A stretch of 64,000 nt of DNA, taken from Eudorina sp. 2006-703-Eu-15. Taxonomy: Eukaryota; Chlorophyta; Chlorophyceae; Chlamydomonadales; Volvocaceae. Within the stretch, counting starts at the first letter, position 1. Each line of letters opens with the position of its first letter. The position numbers and the translations under genes were made by a program. The DNA is taken from contig BDSI01000016.1 in assembly GCA_003117195.1 (NCBI GenBank), positions 310,001 to 374,000 of the forward strand. Reading direction: 5' to 3'. Positions 56,001 to 64,000 of the stretch are shown here, piece by piece. The notes under the pieces are model-generated. The model saw only the letters and a program-made list of their open reading frames with translations, had not been told where the DNA came from and did no database searches.

Positions 56001-59000
56001 TGGCACGTGGACCCCGCCCTGACCTCTGCGTGGAACGCGCTGCTGTCAGGTGGGTCCCGATGGAGTAGTGGTGGTCACAGTGGGCTCCGGAGCGGGCTGG
56101 TCTGGCAACAAGATACCTTAGAACGTGTTTGGACTCGTACGGCAACTGCTGGCCATCGCCGCCTGGCCTCCCTTTCACTTGCACGCAAAAAAGCTTACGG
56201 GAATTTTAGATATCGGGTTTTGCCCCGCCGTGACCACACATGCGCTGGCGTAATCCCGTTGAGTGTATGGGAACGTGTTGGAACGGCAGATATGCCAATG
56301 CGCGAATGATTATCACAAACGTCACAGATTTTAACATTTTGTCGCAAACAGCTGGTCACAGGGCAGCTGAATTTGTGATGTCACAACATGTTTTGCTACC
56401 ACCCGACATTGTTCGGTCGAGGGGCGCTCTCAGATGCCATAATTGCTTATTATATATACTTACACAAAAGGTGTTCATTATAGTAAGTGCAAAAATAACT
56501 GGCACTTGTAGGTCTCGACGGTCGAGAATCCTGTATCCTTACCGCGGTGGGGCGTGAGATTCTCAACCATGAAAGTGTTGATTTTCATTCCATAATTTGT
56601 GAAAAATATATAATTAAATATGAAGAATATGTTTCTGGTCCATTACGAAATCTGCGCAAGACCTTGGAGGAGGGACGTTGTCCGGTCTGCTTTCGGCAGA
56701 ACATGATTTCCACAAAGTGGTGCTGGGCGTGCGTGATTATGCAATGAGACCTAAGCAACTAAGCTATTGATGGCTGGAATACTACTGAAGTAGGAGTCAA
56801 ACGGGCCGTGAGAGAGTCACAAACCATTTGGGCCACTGATACAACCTGACCTTACGGACTTTCCTCATGCTTCCCCGCAAGGGAAAGGAGCGCACGGGGC
56901 TGCACTCCCTCATTGCTTAATATATATATAGAATCGCGCGCTGAAGACGGGAGAAGAGCACAACTACGGAAGCAAGCATGTATGTGATCGTGGTCTGGGA
57001 AGTAGACAGCATTTATCAAGACCGCATAAAGACGAAATGGATAGTGACGGCAGACGAACTCGTGAACGGGCATGTTGCACCAACACGAAGTGTGTTTGTG
57101 GTATGCATCTGTTAATAAGAACAGACGAAGCCTTCCCAAGCACCTCCAGGGCTACAGAAAGCGTCTGAGCGGAGTCGTTTAGTGTCATAGTGTGTATAGG
57201 CACCTGATACCGTAGTGCACGCATGAACATTTGTAAGCGGTCAGACAGGGTTAGTACGCCCACATTACCTCCAGGTAGCAATGAAACCGCAGCTGTAGCA
57301 TGCCCATACCCCGAGTCGGGGTTTTAAGGAATCTATTACTTAAAAAAACACTGTCCCCGACCACGTAGTTATATATACAGGTAGCAACGAAACCGCAGCT
57401 GAAGCATGCCCATACCCCGAACGGTTGTATGCCCAGATGGTGCCGTCCAGATACAAAACCACAGCTGTAGCATACGTTACACCGATTTTAAAACGTTTCG
57501 CTACCGGGACTCGAACCCGGGTCTCGAGAGTGAGAATCTCGTATCCTAACCGCCTAGACTATAGCGAATGATGACATGATTCTTACATTACGGCAATCCG
57601 TGATTGTCCAGGCCGCAAGCGATGGGCGCTGTACCCCCCACACATGCCACCACCTGGCGTTGGCATGGATGATGACGGCGAGGAGTCCCACACCTCCGAT
57701 GACGGGCTAACCTCTTTGCAGTGGTTCCTGGAGGTGTACCCCACGCTGCCACCCGAGCGCCGCCCCGTGGAATTCGTGCAAAACCCGGGTAAGCGGGCGG
57801 TCGGCGGTGTTATCACATATGCCAGCTCGCTGGTGGGTTCTGCTCCACTGCCCCAGCAAACCGATTGAATTGAACTCGTCGCACACTTGCACACATGCAT
57901 GAACGGATGAAGGTTACAGCGGTTAAAGGGATCAACGAATGGACCTGCCTGTGTGATCCCTTCGTTTGGTGTTAGCCCGCAAGCAGCAACACCAGGGGGA
58001 CGTGCGGGATGTATGGTCGCACCTACGGGGCTCTCTGCAACCATTTTTATTCCTTCCAGCTCGATCATTTTTCTCACCAGACGTGCCCACAAATCCCTGG
58101 CCGCCCCCCACCGCTTCACCCCCTCTCCACCCTGCCCATCCCACACACGCCATGCAATGCACACAATAAACTCACGCCAAACAGGCGACGTGGTGTTCGT
58201 GCCTGGTGGCTGGTGGCACTGCGTGCTGAACCTGGAGACGTCAGTCGCAGTGACCCAGAACTACGTGGGGCTCGCCAACCTGTCTCGAGTGGTCAGGTAC
58301 ATGGCCGACGGCTCCTCCGCCTACCACCGAGCCCCGCTGGAGTTGTACGACCCGGAGACGGAGGTGACAGCTTGGGCTGCCCAATACCCGCACCTCGTGC
58401 CGGAAGGCGCAGGAAGAGGGTCGGGAAGCGATGACGGTGATCAGGGAGTGGAGGTCGGCTGTGCACCGGATAACGGCACAGAGGCAGGGGACGAGGAGGA
58501 GGAGGAGGAGGAAGAGGAGTCGGGCGCGGCAAGGCAGCGAAAGCGGCGGGGAGGAGGTCCGCGGTGGAGCTCAAAGACAAGGCAGCGGCGGCCTGAGGTG
58601 GCGGGGCAGGCGCCGCTGTCAGTTTGGGGCCAGCGAGGCCAGAGTCATCCAGCGCGCGGGGTGTACTCCAGGTGCTTGCTGTCGGATCGTGGTGACAAGG
58701 ACAAGGGCGTCCGTGGTGAGGGTTGCAGCAGTGGTGGTGGCGGCGCCGCTGCCGCCACCAACGGCCATGCCGACGGGCCGTCAGAAGTCGTTGCCAACAG
58801 GTCCGACGTCTCTGCAGCTGCTGCTGGCGTCATGGATGATGGCGGAGAGGTGGTCGCGGAGGTGACGTGGCGCGGTGAGCTGCAGTACGAGGAGGTGGCA
58901 GTGTGGCGGCGGGAGCGGATCCTGGGCCGCTGGCTGAGGAAGCTGTGGGAGCGGCAACCCGACGCTCGGCCCGTCATCCAGGTGAGGCGTCCCAAAGTCA

Positions 59001-59675
59001 TGTTACAGGTGTTCTACGGTCGATGCCACGTGCGAGAGAGGGGAGCACCTAGTGGGGGTAGGTGTGCCTCCTTCGAAACCTTGGTAGTTGGGTACGTTGT
59101 CAGGGCCTGTCATCCTGGGGCCACCCTCACGCCCCGACGCCCCCAATGCCCCCGCGCGCCGCGGCGCCACTGGGTACTGCAGGAATGCCTGTTCAGGCAC
59201 CTGCATGCCGCATTTTGGCGGGACGTGCTGGGGGCCATCGTCAGCCAGCAGCCGAGCCTTTTCAGGAATGCCGCCGCGACCGGCGGCGGTGGCAAAGGCG
59301 GCGCTCTAAGGCCGGTGGTGGAGCCGACGGCAGTGGAGCTGATGCCAATGATGGGCGCCGACGCGACGGTGTTCTTGTACGATGGTACGGCAATCAAGAT
59401 CTTTGTGCATGAGGTCAGTTCAGGAGGTGCCCAGGAGGTGCCCACGTGCTCATTAATGCTTACTGAGATGACCGCATGGGGCAGAAGGAGACAGGTTGCA
59501 GCTCGGCCCGTGGACTGCCTGGACTCCTAGCCCCAACCTGGGAGTTGAAAACTGAAAAAAGCTCAAGCTCCTCAGATTACATTCGTTCTGAACACGCGAT
59601 GCAACAGCCTGTCCGAAACACGACCTGCACGTCAACACATGTTAGCACTGTGTTCAACACTGGACACATCACCGG

Positions 59676-59742
<67 letters not shown>

Positions 59743-62036
59743 ATCAACCAAACCGGCTCTGTTGTTGCAACCACCAAATGACATCCCCCCAAGCCTAACC
59801 CGCCGGCAGGAATACCGGGGCGGGTGGGCAGGGATTATGCCCTGGCAGACGGGCGCTAACAGATATGATTAGCATCAATAGCTGATACCGAGCTCCAGCC
59901 CCGCCTCCGCTGATCTGCCACGGCGCCACTAGCACCACAACGAAACCGACACAAGCACACAACCGGCCAAAACTTTACACCAATCGTCGCTGGAACCTGG
60001 CTTCCCATCTCATTCTACTTCATTGCTAGAGTTCAAAAATTCAACTTGAAGCTAGCTTGTGTCGTACCAATGCTTCTCTTACCGTACCGTCATGTGCCGT
60101 ACCTTGTCAGATGCCCGCCATGCGGGGCCTTATGTGCGCGCTGGAGGCCTGCGCTTCCCAGCTGCTGCTGCCGTGTAATGACGGGGTCGAGGAGGCGCGG
60201 CCGCCAATCCAACTGCCCAAAACCCTGGCATGGGGGGCTGTGGCGGTGACCCTGACATCTCGGGACCAGGACGAGGATGACGACGGCTCAGCTTCCGTGT
60301 CAGAGGTGCCGTCTGCGACGGAGTCGCCGTTGGGTGTCGTAGCAGCAGCACAGCAGACGGATGGCATGAAGTGTGACCCGCGGGTCGGTGACACCGTGGA
60401 GGCTGCTGTGAGAGCAGCATGCGTGCAACACATCGGGACGCCAATGGTGGCGGTGGAGAAGCAGCAGCAGCTGCTGCTGTACGTTCTTCAGGAGGAGCTT
60501 CAGGTGGGCATCCGGATAGGATCTTAGGCCCAGACACGCTACATCGGGTATCGGGTAACCTGTCGGGTAACAGTTGTTGTTGGATGGTCCTGGGCATTGG
60601 TATTTCATCTCTTTCACGCATTATGCATCAAGAAGACGAGGTGGCCGAGCGGTCTAAGGCGCTAGATTCAGGTCTACCTGGTTCACCAGGGGTGTATCTT
60701 CTAGTCCGGAAGGGCGTGGGTTCAAATCCCATCCTCGTCATTTTCTGCTTCGTGATTAAAGTTTGGGAGTGCTTTATTCTTGCACATCACAAATTCAATT
60801 CAGCTACTTGTTCTTCTTGATATTGGTTCTGGCATATGGTTGATCGATATCCTGTTGAATTTGTTGGCAAGGCGCTTTGGATGGTGTGGACCAACTTTCA
60901 TCGACTCCGTTCAACCGAAATTATCACCTCATTTGTCCGATACCCGGAACCCTCCGAAACCGGCACTGATTCACTTCACAGCTCGTGTCCTTCATCACAG
61001 TAGCGTGTCCAGTTTTGCTCCGAAACTCCAACCCCGTAAGGCGGACACCCCGTAAACCCAATCGCTCTCTCTCTCTCTCCCTCTGCAGGGCTCCCACGTG
61101 CTTCAGGAGCTCCTAGACCAGGGTCTGGGTCCCCGCCACGTCGCCACCGCAGCGGAGGCCCTCGGGGACCTTCTGGGCGCCATGCACTCCGCCTCCGCTG
61201 AGGCGGCGGGAGGGGCCGTCAGCGCCGCCGCTGCCGCCGCCGTGGTGCCGTCGCCGCCGCCTGCAGACCCGCTGGGCGTCGAGGACTGGGTCGGGATTGT
61301 ACGGCACCGAGCGGTGTGGCACGACCGCTGCCAAAGCATCTGGGTTTCGGAGCTCGGCTGCCTGAGCTCACCGTCTGAGGCCAATGACGCGCATGACAGC
61401 CTGGGCGGACAGGTCGGGCCTAGCGGCGGACCCGGCGGGACCACAGCCGCTGCCACGGCCGTGGCTGTGGTGGTGGATGCTATAGCCGCTACAGCCGCTA
61501 CAGCTGCAGCTCCACCTGCTGCTGCTGCGGCGGGGGCGGCGGCGGCGACAGTGGCGGCAGCTGCACCTGAGACGCCAGGCGGCGCCGCCGCCGCCGCCGC
61601 CGGGTGGCTTTGCGAAGTGCCGGTGGGAAACCGCTGGTGGCCGTTCGTACAGCACCTGCGGAGGCGTACACGGCACGTGCTGGACAGCCTGCCCGGCTCC
61701 GAGCTGCCGATGTGGGTGAAGGAGCAGCTGCCCGCCTACCTGCCGGCGGACCCCGCGCTCCTGTTGGGCTTCACGCCGGGGCCCGCTGACGGCGGCGGCG
61801 GTGGCCGCCCGGCCGCCTCCGCCTCCGCCACTGGCGGTCCCGGCGTCGGGCCGCTACTCCTCCACGGGGACGTCACAGCGCACAACGTCATCGTCTCCCA
61901 TCCGCCGCCGCCGCCGCCGCGCTGGCAGCGGCAAGGGACGGCAACGGCTCCAAGTGGCGGACGCGCGGACGGCGACCAGCTCATGGCGGAGGCTACGAGC
62001 GGCGGCGGCGCCGCCGCCGCCACCACCGCCGCCGCC

Positions 62037-62071
<35 letters not shown>

Positions 62072-62633
62072 TACAGCCCGCGGCGGCAACGATGACGACG
62101 ATAACAACGATGGGGAGTGGAGGCCGCAGGTGCGCCTCGTGGACTTTTCGGACGCGGGCCACGGAGATCCGCTGTACGAGCTGCTGCCGCTCCTGGGTTC
62201 CTGCCTGCGGTGCGACACGGAGGCGGCGGAGCGCTTCTGGGCTCGGTACCGCCGCCACGTGGACGTGTGCTGCGTCTGGCCGCGGCGGCGCCGCCGCCTC
62301 CCCGGGGACGACAGCGACAGCGACCCCGAGTCGTGCCTGAAGCTGTCATACTGCGCCATGTGCTACTGCCTGTTGCACGAGGAGGCGGAGCTGCTGCTGC
62401 AGCGGGTGTGGCAGGCCCTGGGGCCGGACGGTCTGGTGGCGGCGGCGGCGGCCGGGGAGGCGCGGCCGGGCGCTGCGGGGAAGGGCGGCGACGGCGGGTT
62501 GGTGCGCCCGGATGACGGGGCCATGGTGGAGGTGTCGGGCAGGGCCGGGACCGGTGGTGGAGGGAAGGCGACGCCGGACACGTTGGAGGGCCTGGCGGCG
62601 CGGCTGTGGGGGTTCCTGGATGGGGTGATGTGA
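53063..62633 (+). CDS. JMJ21: F-box / JmjC oxygenase / kinase-like fusion protein (plant JMJ21 type)
   Basis: Eleven exons (53063-53284, 53695-53822, 54114-54274, 54750-54874, 55397-55492, 55923-56049, 57612-57788, 58185-58981, 59183-59413, 60111-60503, 61089-62633) sum to 4002 nt, giving 1333 residues. An F-box-like helix set ([20 protein letters not shown]) opens the protein. The JmjC domain shows [40 protein letters not shown] and [20 protein letters not shown]. This gives an intact iron triad of His272, Asp274 and His357, as in JMJD6-like hydroxylases and demethylases. The C-terminus resembles APH/choline-kinase folds: [13 protein letters not shown] (His1078, Asp1080, Asn1085) and [19 protein letters not shown] (Asp1171), then [18 protein letters not shown]. 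Low-complexity inserts enlarge exons 8 and 11. Exon 5 seems to use a GC donor. Two tRNA genes sit in its introns. Confidence 0.9.
56508..56552 (-). pseudogene. Degenerate tRNA-Glu-like fragment
   Basis: The + strand here (GGTCTCGACGGTCGAGAATC, then CTGTATCCTTACCGC) resembles the part of the intact tRNA-Glu at 57497-57567 from the variable region to the D arm. There are several mismatches and no matching acceptor stem. It could be a decayed copy in the same intron, or chance similarity. Confidence 0.35.
57272..57475. repeat. Three diverged direct repeats upstream of the tRNA-Glu gene
   Basis: CAGGTAGCAATGAAACCGCA and the following AGCATGCCCATACCCCGA recur at 57272-57315 and 57378-57420. A shorter version lies at 57448-57475. 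They lie just beyond the 3' side of the minus-strand tRNA. Confidence 0.75.
57497..57567 (-). tRNA. trnE-CUC: tRNA-Glu (anticodon CTC)
   Basis: The 71-nt sequence folds as a cloverleaf. The acceptor stem TCGCTAT pairs with GTAGCGA (one T-G pair), with discriminator A. The anticodon arm CGAGA-TTCTCAC-TCTCG carries CTC, and the T arm contains GGTTCGAGTCC. No intron. A run of four T follows on the minus strand (57493-57490) as a Pol III stop. The gene lies antisense inside an intron of the JmjC gene, ending 44 bp before the exon 7 acceptor. Confidence 0.95.
59675..59742. repeat. (GTT)n microsatellite, about 22 units
   Basis: A pure trinucleotide tract lies in the intron between exons 9 and 10 of the JmjC gene. 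The minus strand would read as poly-Gln but has no gene context. Confidence 0.95.
60635..60740 (+). tRNA. trnL-CAG: tRNA-Leu (anticodon CAG) with an intron
   Basis: The acceptor stem GACGAGG pairs with CCTCGTC, with discriminator A at 60740. The D arm is GCCGAGCGGTCTAAGGC. The anticodon stem CTAGA/TCTAG encloses loop TTCAGG, with anticodon CAG, interrupted by an intron of about 26 nt after the position following the anticodon. A long variable arm (GTCCGGAAGGGC) and GGTTCAAATCC T arm follow, as expected for leucine. TTTT at 60741-60744 is the Pol III stop. It lies in sense orientation in the last intron of the JmjC gene. Confidence 0.95.
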
Positions 62634-63118
62634 GGGGTAAGGCGCAGAGGCGGCGGCGAGGCCTGCCGCGAGCCAGCCGATGGATGGATGCACGAGGAGC
62701 ACAGACGGAACCACGCGGGAGCTGTGACCTGTGAGTGACCGCCGCACCGTGCCTGCATTTGCGTCCGACTGGATGGTGTGCGATTGGGTTTTTTCTTACG
62801 GATGTAGGCAGCTCCGCGTGCTAACGTCTTAGCGTGAGGAGCGTGAGCTGGGGGACCACGGACAAGGCTATGCTGGGGCGAAGGGGAGGTTGGCCGGCCG
62901 TGTGTGGCTACAGCATCACCTGGTGATGGTGGTGGCGGGTGCCCGCACGTGGTGTGCACCGAGGACCAACCAAGCAATGGCGCACTGCAGTGTGGCGCGT
63001 CGGAGCCTTCTCGGACCTGTCTGCGGAACGAGCGCACCCGCACGTGCAGGGTGTAAGGCGCATGGCCGCAGGGCGCCTTGGTGCCGTAAGCGAGAGGAGG
63101 TGCGGTGAGGTGACGGGC

Positions 63119-63123
63119 TTGTA
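63119..63123 (+). promoter_or_regulatory. TGTAA polyadenylation signal of the JmjC gene
   Basis: This is the first TGTAA after the stop codon at 62633, giving a 3' UTR of about 490 nt. Confidence 0.6.
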
Positions 63124-64000
63124 ACAGGTTGCAGCTTCAGCGCGCGGAGGGGGGGAAGCGTGCCCCCTACGTTGCCCCGAAACCGGAAATCCGTCGTCCG
63201 GAATGAAGGTCGGGCCAGCTGCAGCCCGGGTGGCCATGCGGTGTACCGTACCTCCGGGGTATCGTCGCGCAGGACTTAATATAAATATTTGGGGGATGGC
63301 CGAGAAAAGAATGGCGCAAAAGAATGATTAACCCTGCGAACAGGCTCGCGCGGGCTGTTGTGACTGGCGTCCGTCGACCCCTGTACGCACAACAACGGTC
63401 AGCGGTCAACGGTTAACGATGTGCGGCCTCCCGGCAGACAGGATCGCGGATCGGCGCATCGACATCGCAGACGGGTCGGCGTACCGCAATGCGCAGATCG
63501 GATGCTCGTCCCATCTTTTCCTTGCTGCAGTGCTATAGCTGCTGCTGGTGGTGGTTTTCCTCCTCTGGGAACGCCACATCGGTCCAACCGATCGGTTCTT
63601 CCGCCGCTCCCACGCATGCCAGCTGCGCTCGCAGTTACAGCGGGGACTAAAAAGTAAAATCGTTTGTGGCGCGGCGAAGTAGTTACAGCGGGGACCCCGC
63701 TAGGGTCATCGGTGACAGCCGCAGCCTCCTCTCTAGCTGACCACCCACACTGCACAACGACGCCGGCACGCCGCGCCACGCACCGCACCGCGGCGCGCCG
63801 GGCCATGGTTCCATATTACAGTGGACACTGGTGTCGGTCACCGGTAACAGCGGAAGCCGGCTCGCTGACCACACACTGCGAATGGAGAGCGGCGTCACGA
63901 CGGGAGGCGTACTCCTCGTCCCCACCGCCAGCTGGCACCCAGACGAAGCGAGGGGGACCTCGGAGGATCCCACACCATCGCCAGAGTCATCCCCTAATTT
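63124..64000. other. Terminal non-coding stretch
   Basis: No supported exon. The phrase AGTTACAGCGGGGAC occurs at about 63624 and 63680 and a related one at about 63843. The contained TTACA could serve as a TGTAA signal on the minus strand for a gene beyond the window. Confidence 0.4.

Overview
This window looks like nuclear DNA of a volvocine (Chlamydomonas-like) green alga. The genes are GC-rich and split by many short GT-AG introns. Coding regions are full of Ala/Gly/Gln/Pro low-complexity runs. Several genes are followed by TGTAA, the chlorophyte polyadenylation signal, and microsatellites are abundant. No bacterial, organellar or viral gene was recognised. All gene models were assembled by eye from splice sites, reading phase and family conservation. 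For the well-recognised genes the summed exon lengths are exact multiples of three, which supports the models.

Layout: the 3' end of an unidentified + strand gene (544-705) is followed by repeat-bearing intergenic DNA. An unrecognised coiled-coil gene lies on the minus strand (10991-4319); one of its exons appears to be inverted. Next, all on the minus strand, come a very large disordered protein (18141-14461), a small membrane/charged-helix protein (20980-20600) and a plastid-type inorganic pyrophosphatase (23585-21941). The pyrophosphatase diverges from the small subunit of TFIIA (23987-24995). A weak small-gene candidate lies around 26.2-27.1 kb. The + strand gene for DNA polymerase epsilon subunit 2 (27902-33247) converges on an AIMP1/Arc1-like tRNA-binding protein (38473-35350). 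Downstream are the + strand genes for the Rab-GEF subunit CCZ1 (39819-45144) and a flavin-reductase-like protein (46513-49449). A PAP2 phosphatase (52782-51059) diverges from a very long F-box/JmjC/kinase-like gene (53063-62633). Introns of that last gene hold two intact tRNA genes, Glu(CTC) on the antisense strand and Leu(CAG) on the sense strand.

The genes are mostly unrelated housekeeping functions: replication, transcription initiation, tRNA handling, pyrophosphate removal, late-endosome/vacuole trafficking and lipid phosphatase activity. There is no operon or defence island. The most unusual points are the apparently inverted coding exon in the coiled-coil gene, the tRNA genes nested in the JmjC gene, the long RG-rich/acidic tail on the polymerase epsilon subunit, and a two-part dispersed repeat tied to CA microsatellites.
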